Shown here in pieces: positions 1-9,017 of a stretch of 64,000 bases of DNA; position 1 is the stretch's first letter, and the number at the start of each line of letters is the position of its first letter. The notes beneath the pieces are model-generated. The model saw only the letters and a program-made list of their open reading frames with translations. It ran no database searches and was not told the origin of the DNA. Both the position numbers and the translations under genes were made by a program. Origin of the DNA: Christensenella sp. UBA4636 (GTDB taxonomy: Bacteria; Bacillota; Clostridia; Christensenellales; Borkfalkiaceae); NCBI GenBank assembly GCA_002405915.1, contig DHMS01000029.1, forward strand, positions 3,590 to 67,589. Reading direction: 5' to 3'.

Positions 1-639
1 ACCGGTGCGGACGGCGCAGTCGGTGCTACCGGGGCAACGGGACCTACGGGTCCGACGGGTGCAGTCGGAGCTACCGGCGCAACGGGTCCTACGGGTCCTA
101 CCGGTCCGACGGGTCCTACAGGCGCAAGCGGCGTAACGACGGCAAGCACTCTCGCCTTGCTTAACGACAATACGACAACGTTATCGATACCCGCCGAAGG
201 CACAACGGTAGCTTCTTCGGCAAGAATACCTCTACAAGAAAAAGTTTACGACAACCAAAGCCTCGTAACGCTTGCAAACGACGGAATAACATTTGCGAAT
301 ACGGGAGACTACCTTGTAACTTTCACCGTCAACGGTTACGTCAATCAAACGGGTACGACGTTTTCGCCGCAGACCGACTTTTTAGCCGTCGCCCTCGTTA
401 ACGATACGACTTCGACCCCGATTTTCGGAAACACCGTCTGGACGAGCGGAAACGTTCCCGCTTCGCTCACGGCTTCGGGCGTGGTGACGGTAACTTCGAC
501 GAGCGACGTTTACGCGCTTAAAAACCTAACGAACAAAACGGCGTATATCGTAGCCGCGCCCCTTTCGGAAACCACTTCCACTGTAACGGCAATCGCGCCC
601 GCCGTCACGCTCGAAATAGTTCCGTTAACGCAAACTTAA
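1..639 (+). CDS. Collagen-like (BclA-type) surface protein, 5' end outside window
   Basis: The reading frame is open from the first base, so only the C-terminal 212 residues are seen. Residues 1-45 are Gly-X-Y collagen triplets of the [10 protein letters not shown] kind. About 165 residues follow without triplets, rich in Thr/Val beta-strand sequence, resembling the globular C-terminal head of Bacillus/Clostridium exosporium collagen-like glycoproteins (BclA-like). Such proteins trimerise through the head and form surface or spore filaments. The TTG at 157 is inside the frame and is not the start. The gene ends at a strong hairpin. Family assignment rests on architecture; whether it sits on a spore or on the cell surface cannot be told. 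Confidence 0.8.
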   Translation, partial: TGADGAVGATGATGPTGPTGAVGATGATGPTGPTGPTGPTGASGVTTASTLALLNDNTTTLSIPAEGTTVASSARIPLQEKVYDNQSLVTLANDGITFANTGDYLVTFTVNGYVNQTGTTFSPQTDFLAVALVNDTTSTPIFGNTVWTSGNVPASLTASGVVTVTSTSDVYALKNLTNKTAYIVAAPLSETTSTVTAIAPAVTLEIVPLTQT

Positions 640-640
640 C

Positions 641-675
641 GAAAATTAGCCACAGCTAATTTTCGCCTTTTTAGC
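641..675 (+). terminator. Intrinsic terminator of the collagen-like gene
   Basis: Perfect 10-bp stem GAAAATTAGC/GCTAATTTTC with a 4-base loop, two bases after the stop codon, followed by a short T run. Confidence 0.75.
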
Positions 676-683
676 AAAATTTT

Positions 684-710
684 AAAGCCGTCTTTTTTAG
701 GCGGCTTTTC
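684..710. terminator. Bidirectional terminator between collagen-like gene and dap operon
   Basis: Stem AAAGCCGTC/GGCGGCTTT (one G-T pair) with an AT loop and T-rich sequence on either side. It lies between convergent genes and probably ends the dapABFL transcript on the minus strand. Confidence 0.6.
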
Positions 711-725
711 TTTTACGCGCTTGTT

Positions 726-1910
726 TTAAAAGGCTTTTTCAAACCTCTTCAAAGCCTCTTTAAAATCTTCCTCTCTTTTGAGCGCGCTTATCCGCGCGTA
801 ATTTTTGCCGAACGAAACAAAACCTTCGCCCGGCGTGACTGCTATATTAAAGTTATCGAAAAGATAATTAAACGCGGAAACCTTGCCCCACTTTGTCGGC
901 TTTTCGAAAAATATATACGGAGAATTTTCGCCGCCGAAAAATTTTACGCCGCGACTCTTTAAAAGCTTTGCGAGCGAACGCGCGTTTTCAAGATAAATTT
1001 TTATTATGCTTTTAGAATATTTTTCGCCCTCGTCGCTCAACACGGCTTCCGCGCCGCGTTGCACGATATAGCCGACGCCGTTAAACTCCGCCGAAAGCTT
1101 GCGCGTATAAAGCGCGGAAATTTTCACTCCGCCCGTCAACAGTTCTTTCGGAAAAATCGACCACCCGCACCTAACTCCCGTGAATGAAGCGAACTTCGAA
1201 AGCGAACGAATTTCAATCACGCACTCTCTTGCCCCATCGACCTCGTACGGGCAGAAAACGCCTCCGCTTTTTTTGCAATCGTCGCTCACGTAATCGGCGT
1301 ATGCCGAATCGTAAACTATAACGGAATTAGTTTTCAACGCGTAATCGACAAAGCCCTTTAAGCAGTCTTTACTAATAACCGTTCCGCACGGGTTTGACGG
1401 CGAACAAAGGAATATAAGCCGCGGTTTTTCTTTCTCTTTTCCCTCTAATTTTTCGACGTTCGGTACGAAAAAGTCCGCCGATAAGTCGATTATCTCAACT
1501 TTTTTATTCGAAAGCGCGGCGCAATCGTACTCGGGCGGATAAGCGGGTGCAAAGATTGTAACCGTCAAATTGCCGAAAAGTTCGACTATTCTTTTTATGT
1601 CGCTTTTCGCCCCGTCGCTTATAAAAATCTCGTTTTCGTCTAACCCTATACCTCGCTTAAAATAATAATTTTTAACGGCTGTTTTTAAAAAATCATAGCC
1701 GCTCGTCGGCGGATAACCTTTAAAATTCACGCCGCACATCTCGTCCGCGGCGGTTTTCATAGCATCGGCGGCAACTTCCGCAATCGGGTATGCCGCGTCG
1801 CCCACGCTCAAATCTATAACGTTATCTTTTTCTGCAATTTTTTTTCGAACTTCGGCAAAAACGTAACCGCCTTTTAATCTTTTAAAGCCCTCGTTCATCT
1901 CGATTTTCAT
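726..1910 (-). CDS. dapL: LL-diaminopimelate aminotransferase
   Basis: PLP enzyme (fold type I) that converts tetrahydrodipicolinate directly to LL-diaminopimelate, bypassing the succinylase and acetylase branches. At 394 aa it has family length. The DapL pattern is clear: N-terminal FKRLKGGYVFAEV, FKGYPPTSGYDFL, SDGAKSDIKRI, CSPSNPCGT, YDSAYADYV, and SLSKFASFTGVRC carrying the PLP lysine, then GVGYIVQRGAEAV. It is the last gene of dapA-dapB-dapF-dapL and overlaps dapF by 29 bases. The start has GAGGG about nine bases upstream. Together the four genes make the peptidoglycan/lysine precursor. Confidence 0.92.
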   Translation of the reverse strand: MKIEMNEGFKRLKGGYVFAEVRKKIAEKDNVIDLSVGDAAYPIAEVAADAMKTAADEMCGVNFKGYPPTSGYDFLKTAVKNYYFKRGIGLDENEIFISDGAKSDIKRIVELFGNLTVTIFAPAYPPEYDCAALSNKKVEIIDLSADFFVPNVEKLEGKEKEKPRLIFLCSPSNPCGTVISKDCLKGFVDYALKTNSVIVYDSAYADYVSDDCKKSGGVFCPYEVDGARECVIEIRSLSKFASFTGVRCGWSIFPKELLTGGVKISALYTRKLSAEFNGVGYIVQRGAEAVLSDEGEKYSKSIIKIYLENARSLAKLLKSRGVKFFGGENSPYIFFEKPTKWGKVSAFNYLFDNFNIAVTPGEGFVSFGKNYARISALKREEDFKEALKRFEKAF

Positions 1911-2727
1911 AATATTCGCCCTCTAAAATTACTTTCGTTTCGCCCGAAATTATCATTTCGTTTTTCCCGTTCACAAAAACGAAAATCTCCCCGCCGTCGA
2001 ATATAAGCCTTATTTTTTCGTTTCTTTCCGCAACTCCGTTTTTTATAAGCGCAAAAGCAACCGCTCCCGCGCCCGTTCCGCATGCAAGCGTAACTCCGCT
2101 CCCGCGCTCGTAAACTTTAACTCTAAACGCGGCGTCTAATTTTTCTACAAATTCGGCGTTTATTCCGCCCTCGAAATACTCTTTTTTTTGCAAAAGCCCG
2201 CCTATAACTTCGTAATCGGCGTTTTTTACGTTCCCGTAAACCACTAAGTGCTTGTTCCCCACATCGACGAATTCAACGAAAACGGGTTTGACTTTAAAGA
2301 GTTTTTTCACCTTTTCGGCAAGGCGCTTTTCAACTAAAAAGTTATAGGCAACGCCTATATTCGCGCTCACAAATCCGCAACGCCTATTTTTGTCATAACT
2401 TTTCACAAACGCTTGCTTAACGCCGCTTGCCGTTTCCACGCTAAAATAATCTAAGCCGCAAATCTCTTTTTTAAGCATTGCGGCGCACCTTAACGCGTTT
2501 CCGCACATTTTGCCTTCGCTACCATCGCTATTGAACATTCTCATTTTAAAATCGGCTTTTTTCGACTTCGAAAGCAGCACAAGCCCGTCCGCGCCTATGC
2601 CGAATTTAACGCAAGAAACTTTTCGCGCAAGCTCGTTCGGATTTTTTATTTTTTCCTCGTAATCGAAAACGTAAATATAAGAGTTCCCAGCCGCTTGAGC
2701 CTTAATAAACTTCATCGTAAATTTCAT
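1882..2727 (-). CDS. dapF: Diaminopimelate epimerase
   Basis: Cofactor-independent racemase interconverting LL- and meso-diaminopimelate. Both catalytic cysteines are visible: MCGNALRC in the first half and ERGSGVTLACGTGAGA in the second. At 281 aa it is normal length. Two in-frame ATGs lie four codons apart; the second (base 2715, MKFIKAQAAGN) matches the family start better, and neither has a good ribosome binding site. Both overlap the end of dapB, pointing to translational coupling. Confidence 0.93.
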   Translation of the reverse strand: MKFTMKFIKAQAAGNSYIYVFDYEEKIKNPNELARKVSCVKFGIGADGLVLLSKSKKADFKMRMFNSDGSEGKMCGNALRCAAMLKKEICGLDYFSVETASGVKQAFVKSYDKNRRCGFVSANIGVAYNFLVEKRLAEKVKKLFKVKPVFVEFVDVGNKHLVVYGNVKNADYEVIGGLLQKKEYFEGGINAEFVEKLDAAFRVKVYERGSGVTLACGTGAGAVAFALIKNGVAERNEKIRLIFDGGEIFVFVNGKNEMIISGETKVILEGEYYENRDERGL

Positions 2728-3445
2728 TGCCGTAAAGCCTCGCCGCGGGCAAACGCGAAAGAGACAAAAGCGCGGCGATTGCGCCCTTAGCGAACGCCGA
2801 GCGAGAAAAAGCTTCGTGAGTTATAGTTATTTCCTCGTCGCCAAAGCAAAACGAAACGCTGTGTTTGCCAACGAATTTGCCTTTCCTTTCGCTGCAAATT
2901 CCAATCTCGTTCTTCTCTCTCTTTCCCGTCCTTGCGTAGCGTATTTCGCCGTTTTTACGCGCGTTTTTGATAAGAAACGCAATTTCCTTTGCCGTACCGG
3001 ACGGCGAATCGGCTTTACCGCTATGGTGAACCTCGAAAATTTCCGCTTCCGCCTCTTTGAATTTTTCCGCCGTTTGTTCTACGAGTTTATAAGCAAAATT
3101 CATTCCTTCCGCTGCGTTGGCGATTAGCACGACGGGCGTTTTTAAGGCGGCTTCATATAAAACTTTTATATCCTCTTCGCTTTGCCCCGTAGTGCAAACA
3201 ACGAGCGGCAAGCTATTTTTGACGGCGAAATCCGCAAGCTTTTTCGTAAGCGACGGGTGCGAAAAATCGATTATTCCGTCGTAATCTTCACAAAAATTCT
3301 CTTTCATAGAGCCTCCGCAACCGCAAAGCAAATCTTCGCTCAAAAAGGTATATTTTACGCCTTGCTTTAAAGTCTCTTCTTCGACAACTTTGCCCATTCG
3401 CCCCGCGCCGCAAATCAAAATATTTTTCAAACAATCTTTTCCCAT
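2702..3445 (-). CDS. dapB: 4-hydroxy-tetrahydrodipicolinate reductase
   Basis: NAD(P)H-dependent reductase making tetrahydrodipicolinate. The Rossmann motif ILICGAGRMGKVVEE is at the N-terminus and the catalytic EVHHSGKADSPSGTA in the middle; 247 aa is typical. It overlaps dapA. A TTG six codons inside forms a TTGA overlap with the dapA stop and could be the true coupled start. Second gene of the operon. Confidence 0.93.
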   Translation of the reverse strand: MGKDCLKNILICGAGRMGKVVEEETLKQGVKYTFLSEDLLCGCGGSMKENFCEDYDGIIDFSHPSLTKKLADFAVKNSLPLVVCTTGQSEEDIKVLYEAALKTPVVLIANAAEGMNFAYKLVEQTAEKFKEAEAEIFEVHHSGKADSPSGTAKEIAFLIKNARKNGEIRYARTGKREKNEIGICSERKGKFVGKHSVSFCFGDEEITITHEAFSRSAFAKGAIAALLSLSRLPAARLYGNEIYDEVY

Positions 3446-4308
3446 TCTCTTCTTAAAATCTCCTTTTTATCCTCGTCAAGCGTTACGAGCGGACTTCTCA
3501 AAACGTTCTCGCACGCGCCGAAAAGTGCCATCGCGTACTTGATAGGAATAGGGTTGACGTCGATAAAAAGTGCGCCTATAAGCCCGTTAAGTCGCGTTTG
3601 CGCCTTTACGCACTCCTCGATTTTGCCGTCCGTAAAAAGCCTGTAAACGCGCAAAACTTCCTTAGGAAGAACGTTAGACAAAACCGAGATAACGCCTGCC
3701 GCGCCGAGAGAGAAAAAGGGCAAATTAAGCTCGTCGCTCCCCGAATACAACGCCGCGCCGCTCACCCCTAACGCGGCTATCCTTTCCACCGTTTCGGCGT
3801 TTAAGATATCGGCTTCTTTCAGTCCGCAAACGTTTTTTATCTCCGCGATTTTTTTCATCGTTTCGGTCTTGATTCTAATTCCCGTTCTCTGCGGCACGTG
3901 GTAAGCGATAATCGGCAGCCCGACGTCGGCAATCCGCTTGTAATATTCTACAAGCCCCGTTTGGCTCGTTTTGTTATAGTACGGCGTAACGACAAGCGCG
4001 GCGTTTGCGCCGGCTGTCAAGGCATCTTTTGTCGCAGAAACGGCTTTTTGGGTGTCGTTTGCGCCCGTACCCGCGATAACCGCCGCTCGCCCGCGCGCAA
4101 CCTCTACGGCAACGGAAATCAGATTTTGCTTCTCTTCCTTTTTAAGCGTAGCTCCTTCGCCCGTCGTTCCGCCCACGATAAGTGCGTTTACGCCGCTATC
4201 GACCTGCCTTTCGCACAACTTTTCAAAAGCTTTATAATCGACGGAAAAATCCTCTTTAAACGGCGTTATAAGCGCAGTCCCCACGCCCTTGAAAATTATC
4301 TTTTTCAC
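3427..4308 (-). CDS. dapA: 4-hydroxy-tetrahydrodipicolinate synthase
   Basis: Class I aldolase (TIM barrel) condensing pyruvate with aspartate semialdehyde, the committed step to diaminopimelate and lysine. Visible motifs are GVGTALITPF, GGTTGEGATL, and VVTPYYNKTSQ with the proton-relay Tyr; the Schiff-base Lys is in GLKEAD. I place the start at GTG 4306-4308 because GGAGGG lies eight bases upstream, giving 293 aa, the usual length; an upstream ATG would add 14 non-conserved residues. First gene of the dap operon. Confidence 0.93.
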   Translation of the reverse strand: MKKIIFKGVGTALITPFKEDFSVDYKAFEKLCERQVDSGVNALIVGGTTGEGATLKKEEKQNLISVAVEVARGRAAVIAGTGANDTQKAVSATKDALTAGANAALVVTPYYNKTSQTGLVEYYKRIADVGLPIIAYHVPQRTGIRIKTETMKKIAEIKNVCGLKEADILNAETVERIAALGVSGAALYSGSDELNLPFFSLGAAGVISVLSNVLPKEVLRVYRLFTDGKIEECVKAQTRLNGLIGALFIDVNPIPIKYAMALFGACENVLRSPLVTLDEDKKEILRREWEKIV

Positions 4309-4374
4309 TTCAAAACCCTCCGCAAAAAATCGTAATCGCATACAAGCCACAACAAAGCAAGCAACAACAAAGCA

Positions 4375-4418
4375 TTAAAAAACCGCTTTTGCCTATCTTT
4401 TCATAGGTAAAAACGGTT
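4375..4418 (-). terminator. Strong intrinsic terminator upstream of dapA
   Basis: A 16-bp stem with two G-U pairs and a six-base loop is followed on the minus strand by TTTTTT. It most simply ends the ABC exporter operon (stop at 4508). It also lies only about 70 bases before the dapA start, so attenuation of dapA cannot be excluded. Confidence 0.8.
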
Positions 4419-4507
4419 AATTTATTTGCTTTTATTATTGTATTCGGCAATAGGCTTTTTATGCCACTTTTTCGCTCCAAAACCGAAAAACCGAAAGCCT
4501 TAAAAAA

Positions 4508-6472
4508 TCACGAATTAAGCGAATAGTAAACGCCTTTCTTTTGCATTAGTTCTTCGTGGTTGCCGCGCTCTATAATCTTGCCTCCGTCCATAACCATAAT
4601 GCAGTCGGAGTTGCGGATAGTCGAAAGCCTATGCGCGATGACGAACACCGTTCTACCCTTCATAAGGTTATCCATGCCGCTCTGCACGAGTTTTTCCGTG
4701 CGGGTATCGATTGAAGAAGTAGCTTCATCCAAAATCATTACGGGCGGGTCGGCAACCGCAACGCGCGCGATAGAGATAAGCTGGCGTTGACCTTGCGAAA
4801 GGTTCGCCCCGTCGCTCGTCAAAACGGTGTCGTAGCCGTCGGGCAAACGACGGATAAAGTCGTCCGCATGCGCAAGCTTTGCCGCCGCGATAACCTCTTC
4901 GTCGGTCGCATACTTGTTACCGTAACGAATGTTTTCCATAACGGTGTCCGTGAAAAGATGAACGTCCTGCAACACGACCCCGAGCGAACGGCGCAAATCG
5001 GCTTTCTTTATCTTATTGATGTTTATGCCGTCGTAGCGAATTTTTCCGTCGTCTATATCGTAAAATCTATTTATAAGGTTAGAAATGGTCGTCTTGCCCG
5101 CGCCCGTTTTGCCGATAAGCGCAATCTTCTGCCCGGGTTTTGCGAATATCGAAATATCCGTTAAAACTTGCTTAACGCCGTCGTACGAAAAGTCAACTTT
5201 GTCGAGCGTAATTTCGCCCGCAAGCCGCGTGTAAGTAAGCGTGCCGTCGCCGTGCGGGTGCTTCCACGCCCAAAAACCGGCTTTGTCGCTTAATTCAAGC
5301 TCTTTTATTTCGCCGTTTTCTTCGCTAACCCTTACGAGCGTGACGTAACCGTTGTCGGTTTCCGGCTCGGTGTCGATAAGTTCGAAAATTCTTTCCGCGC
5401 CCGCAAGAGCCATAACCACGGTGTTGAATTGTTGCGAAACCATATTGATAGGTCTTGTGAACGTGCGGCTAAGTAACAGGAACGCCGCGATAAGCCCGAG
5501 CGAAGTGCTGCCCTTGCCGACGATTAAAAGCCCGCTTGACGCAAGCAATGCGCCGACGACCGCGACTATAACGTACTGAACGTAAGTCAAGTTCATCATT
5601 ATCGGCATAAAGATATTTGCGTACTTGTTCGCATTCGTAGCGTTTTCTTTGAGTTCGTCGTTGACTACGTTAAAGCCCTTTTTGTTACGCTCTTCATAGC
5701 AGAATACCTTCACGACCTTCTGCCCGTTAATCATTTCTTCGATGTAACCGTTAAGTTTACCGACCGAGCGTTGTTGCGCGGAGAAGAACGCCGCGCTCTT
5801 TCCGCCTATCGCCTTTATGACGATAAACATTAAAACTACGGTGAGCAAAACAAGAAGCGTGAGTTGCCAACTCTTCACAAACATAAGAACGAGACAAACT
5901 ATGATAGTCGTAAGGGAATTGACAATCTGCGGAATGCTTTGGCTTATCAGCTGTTCGAGCGTGTCCGTATCCGAAGTATAACGGCTCATAGTTTCGCCGA
6001 ATGTGTGCGTGTCGAAGTATTTGACGGGGAAGCGTTGCATCTTCGTAAACATGTCGTTTCTTATGTCCCGCAACACCTTTTGCGAAATTGCGACCATCGA
6101 CTGATTGTAAATAAGGAGCGCGACCGTGCCGACGGCAAAAATTATCACCATTTTCGTAAGCACGTTCCAGACCCCCGTATAATCGGCAACTCCGCCGTCC
6201 GCAATGACTTTAAGCTGCGCTTCGACAGCGGAAATTACGTTATCTATCATCGACGAAGCTTGAACGGACGAATAACTGCTTATGAATATGCAGAGGAAAA
6301 CGCCGATAAACGCAACGGCATGCCGCTTAAAAACATACTCAAGCACGCGCCCGAGCGTTTTGCCCGGGTTTTTGACTTTCATTCTGTTCGGCATACCCGC
6401 GTTAGGTTTGCCGACGGGCGCGCCGGCATTTTCGGGCTTAAATTTTTCGTCTTTAATTGCCTGCGCTTTCAT
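4508..6472 (-). CDS. ABC exporter half-transporter, catalytically intact subunit
   Basis: Type IV (B-type) ABC exporter subunit: a membrane domain of six predicted helices in about residues 60-360, then a nucleotide-binding domain. Walker A is GKTGAGKTT, the signature is LSQGQRQLI, Walker B is VMILDEATSSID with the catalytic Glu, and the switch His is in IAHRLSTI. An insertion of about 40 residues lies between membrane domain and NBD. The start is the ATG at 6472 because GGGAGGTGA lies six bases upstream; it overlaps the partner gene by 20 bases. With that partner it should form a heterodimeric multidrug or peptide exporter (BmrCD/LmrCD-like), under the upstream MarR regulator. Substrate unknown. 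Confidence 0.88.
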   Translation of the reverse strand: MKAQAIKDEKFKPENAGAPVGKPNAGMPNRMKVKNPGKTLGRVLEYVFKRHAVAFIGVFLCIFISSYSSVQASSMIDNVISAVEAQLKVIADGGVADYTGVWNVLTKMVIIFAVGTVALLIYNQSMVAISQKVLRDIRNDMFTKMQRFPVKYFDTHTFGETMSRYTSDTDTLEQLISQSIPQIVNSLTTIIVCLVLMFVKSWQLTLLVLLTVVLMFIVIKAIGGKSAAFFSAQQRSVGKLNGYIEEMINGQKVVKVFCYEERNKKGFNVVNDELKENATNANKYANIFMPIMMNLTYVQYVIVAVVGALLASSGLLIVGKGSTSLGLIAAFLLLSRTFTRPINMVSQQFNTVVMALAGAERIFELIDTEPETDNGYVTLVRVSEENGEIKELELSDKAGFWAWKHPHGDGTLTYTRLAGEITLDKVDFSYDGVKQVLTDISIFAKPGQKIALIGKTGAGKTTISNLINRFYDIDDGKIRYDGININKIKKADLRRSLGVVLQDVHLFTDTVMENIRYGNKYATDEEVIAAAKLAHADDFIRRLPDGYDTVLTSDGANLSQGQRQLISIARVAVADPPVMILDEATSSIDTRTEKLVQSGMDNLMKGRTVFVIAHRLSTIRNSDCIMVMDGGKIIERGNHEELMQKKGVYYSLNS

Positions 6473-8210
6473 CGAAGTCACCTCCCGCTTCAACCTGCGA
6501 AGTGTAGACTTCGCGATAAATTTCATTGCTTTCCATAAGTTCTTCGTGCGTGCCGAAACCGTCGACTCGCCCGTTTTCCATTACGATTATTTTGTCCGCG
6601 TCCATAACGGAAGCGATACGTTGCGCGATAATTAGCTTGGTCGTGTGCGGAATGCTTTCCCTGAAAGCCTTTCTTATCGCCTTATCGGTGTTCATGTCAA
6701 CCGCCGAAGTCGAATCGTCTAAAACGAGGATTTTAGGCGAAGCGAGCAGAGCGCGCGCAATGCAAAGCCTTTGGCGTTGTCCGCCCGAAAGGTTTGCGCC
6801 GCCTTGTTCTACGTAAAAATCAAGCCCGCCGATTCTATTCACGAATTCGTCCGCACAAGCAAGGCGGATGGCTTCGTTTATTTCCTCGTCGGTAGCGTCC
6901 TCCTTACCCCATTGCAAATTCTCTCGTATCGTGCCGGAGAAAAGCACGTTCTTTTGAAGCACCATCGCGACGGATTTTCTCAAAACTTCGAGGTCGTAGT
7001 CCTTTACGTTTACGCCGCCGACGTAAAGCTCGCCGTCGGTCACGTCATAAAGGCGAGGAACAAGCTGAACGAGCGTAGATTTTCCGCTACCCGTTCCGCC
7101 GATAATTCCTATCGTTTCGCCGCTTTTTATTTCGAGGTTAACGCCCTTTAAGCTAAGCTTTTCCATATCCTTAGCGTAGCTGAACGACACGTTTTTAAAG
7201 CTAATCGACCCGTCTTTTACGACCATGACAGGGGTTTCTTTGTCCTTAATCTCGGGAACTTCCGTCAAAACTTCGTAAATTCTTTCGGCGGAAGCCTTGG
7301 CGATAACCGTCTGCATAAACACGAACGAGAACATCATAAGGCTCATAAGTATCTGCGACGAGTACGTAACGAGCGTTGTCAATTTGCTCGTATCGAGGTC
7401 CAAACCCGCCGTGCTTATTATCGTTTTAGAGCCGAAATAAAAGACGAGCGTTATGCAAACGTACATAGAAAGCTGCATAAGCGGATTGCACAAAACGATT
7501 ATCCTTTGCGCCTTTGTGAACTGTTTGCGGATATCTTCCGATGCGGAAGTAAACTTTTCCGTTTCGTAATCTTCGCGCACGTTGGACTTAACCACGCGCA
7601 TGCCTCTCACGTCCTCTTCGACGATATTGTTCATCTTATCGTACTTTTTGAAAAGCGTTTTAAAGTATTTGCTTGCGCCGATAAAGATAAAAACAAGCGC
7701 GACTATCATGACGGGGATAACGACCGCATAAATAGCGGCGATTTTTCCGCCTATCGCAACGCACATTATTATGCCGAATATAAGCATAAGCGGCGAACGC
7801 ACGGCCATTCTTATTATCATCATGAACGCTTGCTGAACGAAGTTGACGTCCGTTGTCATTCTCGTGACTATCGAAGCCGGCGAAAATTTGTCGATATTGC
7901 CGAACGAATAGTCTTGCAATGCGTAAAACATATCCTTGCGCATATTCGCGGCAAAACCGCTCGAAGCCTTTGCGCAGTGCGCGCCGGAAAGCGCGCCGAA
8001 CACAAGCGCGCATAAAGCCATCAAAAGAAGCGCGCCGCCGTACAAAAGAACCTTTTTAACGTCCATAACGTCGGCTTGGAAGCACTGAAGCAAAAACGTC
8101 ATAACGTACGGTATCAAAATGTCCATTATAACTTCCATCATAACGAACACCGGCGTTAAAATCGCGTTTTTCCAATAACCGTTAATGCATTTAGCAAGTC
8201 TTTTTATCAT
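6453..8210 (-). CDS. ABC exporter half-transporter, degenerate-site subunit
   Basis: Partner of the downstream subunit, 585 aa, with an N-terminal six-helix membrane domain and C-terminal NBD. Walker A is GGTGSGKST and the signature LSGGQRQRL. The residue after Walker B Asp is Asp rather than Glu (ILVLDDSTSAVD), and the switch His is replaced by Gln (LIIAQRIASV). Those two changes mark the degenerate ATP site of asymmetric heterodimeric exporters. It overlaps the MarR gene by four bases, so three genes are translated as one operon. Confidence 0.88.
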   Translation of the reverse strand: MIKRLAKCINGYWKNAILTPVFVMMEVIMDILIPYVMTFLLQCFQADVMDVKKVLLYGGALLLMALCALVFGALSGAHCAKASSGFAANMRKDMFYALQDYSFGNIDKFSPASIVTRMTTDVNFVQQAFMMIIRMAVRSPLMLIFGIIMCVAIGGKIAAIYAVVIPVMIVALVFIFIGASKYFKTLFKKYDKMNNIVEEDVRGMRVVKSNVREDYETEKFTSASEDIRKQFTKAQRIIVLCNPLMQLSMYVCITLVFYFGSKTIISTAGLDLDTSKLTTLVTYSSQILMSLMMFSFVFMQTVIAKASAERIYEVLTEVPEIKDKETPVMVVKDGSISFKNVSFSYAKDMEKLSLKGVNLEIKSGETIGIIGGTGSGKSTLVQLVPRLYDVTDGELYVGGVNVKDYDLEVLRKSVAMVLQKNVLFSGTIRENLQWGKEDATDEEINEAIRLACADEFVNRIGGLDFYVEQGGANLSGGQRQRLCIARALLASPKILVLDDSTSAVDMNTDKAIRKAFRESIPHTTKLIIAQRIASVMDADKIIVMENGRVDGFGTHEELMESNEIYREVYTSQVEAGGDFDESAGN

Positions 8211-8680
8211 TCTTCGTCCTGCTCCTCCTCGTTTTCGTCGCCTTTCTTGCCCTCGGCTTTGGCTATGTTTTTGTATACTTTGTCAAGAAGCAAAATAAGC
8301 GTGTCTTTCTCCTCTTCGCTCATGTCCGAAACGAGCATGTCTTCAAGCGATTTGAGCGCGGCGAAAGTCACGTCGCAAGTTTCCCTGCATTCCTTTGTGA
8401 GTATAACCTTTTTAAGCCGCCCGTCCTTTTTTGACTTCTTCCTCGTCACAAGTTCCTTTTCGACCATTCTGTCGATAAGCCCGGTAACCGCCGAGCGGCT
8501 CATTCCGAACTTCTCGCGAATGTCTTTTTGGTAAACTTCCTTTTTTTCAAGCTCGCTCTCATACAAAAAGCCTATAACCATTGTCGTTATGTCCTTTGAA
8601 CGCGGCAAGCGCAGATTGTCGTCCGTATATCTTTTTATCATATTGCTGACGATGCGTATTTTATGCCCTACGTATTTCAA
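8207..8680 (-). CDS. MarR-family transcriptional regulator
   Basis: 157-aa winged-helix repressor: N-terminal dimerisation helices, a DNA-binding segment around residues 50-95 (KEVYQKDIREKFGMSRSAVTGLIDRMVEKELV), the wing RKKSKKDGRLKKVILT and a C-terminal helix with a Glu/Asp-rich tail. It is first in an operon with two ABC exporter genes, the usual drug-responsive arrangement in which the regulator represses itself and the pump. A perfect palindrome downstream of its promoter is the likely operator. Confidence 0.88.
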   Translation of the reverse strand: MKYVGHKIRIVSNMIKRYTDDNLRLPRSKDITTMVIGFLYESELEKKEVYQKDIREKFGMSRSAVTGLIDRMVEKELVTRKKSKKDGRLKKVILTKECRETCDVTFAALKSLEDMLVSDMSEEEKDTLILLLDKVYKNIAKAEGKKGDENEEEQDEE

Positions 8681-8726
8681 ATCGTCCTCCTTTTTCGCAT
8701 GCGTTTTTTCGTTTTATCGACGCTGA

Positions 8727-8744
8727 TTGTTCGCATACGAACAA
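8727..8744. promoter_or_regulatory. Probable MarR operator
   Basis: Perfect inverted repeat TTGTTCG-CATA-CGAACAA (7-bp arms), MarR-sized. It lies about 15-32 bases downstream of the predicted transcription start of the marR-ABC operon, so a bound repressor would block elongation or initiation. Confidence 0.7.
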
Positions 8745-8765
8745 ATAATTGCTTTAATGCAAGAT

Positions 8766-8794
8766 ATTATACTTATTTATCACGTTAAAGTCAA
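8766..8794 (-). promoter_or_regulatory. Promoter of the marR-ABC exporter operon
   Basis: Minus strand: -35 TTGACT at 8789-8794, 17-base spacer, -10 TATAAT at 8766-8771. Start predicted near 8759. Confidence 0.8.
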
Positions 8795-8852
8795 ACAAAT
8801 AAAGCTAAAATTTTCAAGAAATTTTTGTGTGTTTTCTATATTTTCCCGACCG

Positions 8853-8942
8853 CAACTTTCACTTTTCAATTTTCAACTTTCAACTTACCATATCGAGCGT
8901 GCAAAGCACGCATATATCAATTTTCAACTTTCACCTTTCAAA
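8853..8942. repeat. TTTCAAC-type heptad repeat with ATATCGA hairpin
   Basis: Run of TTTTCAACTTTCAC-like units flanking a hairpin at 8890-8918: ATATCGA, then GCGTGC-AAA-GCACGC, then ATATATC. A near-identical combination occurs at 18220-18297. Confidence 0.7.
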
Positions 8943-8946
8943 GCCC

Positions 8947-8975
8947 TTGACTTTTTACATTTTTTATGATAAACT
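8947..8975 (+). promoter_or_regulatory. Promoter of the DUF4143 ATPase gene
   Basis: TTGACT at 8947-8952, 17-base spacer, TAAACT at 8970-8975. A purine-rich AAGGGGTG lies before the ATG at 9018. Confidence 0.6.
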
Positions 8976-9017
8976 AAAGTCAAGTTTGAAATATCCTAAA
9001 TTTTAAGGGGTGTTTAT

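Noticed and set aside
4309..4507. Lysine riboswitch or T-box leader of the dap operon
   Set aside because: Neither the conserved core of the lysine aptamer nor a T-box motif is visible in the 200 bases.
8853..8942. CRISPR or VNTR in the TTTCAAC runs
   Set aside because: Units are degenerate heptads without spacers. They are reported as a dispersed repeat instead.
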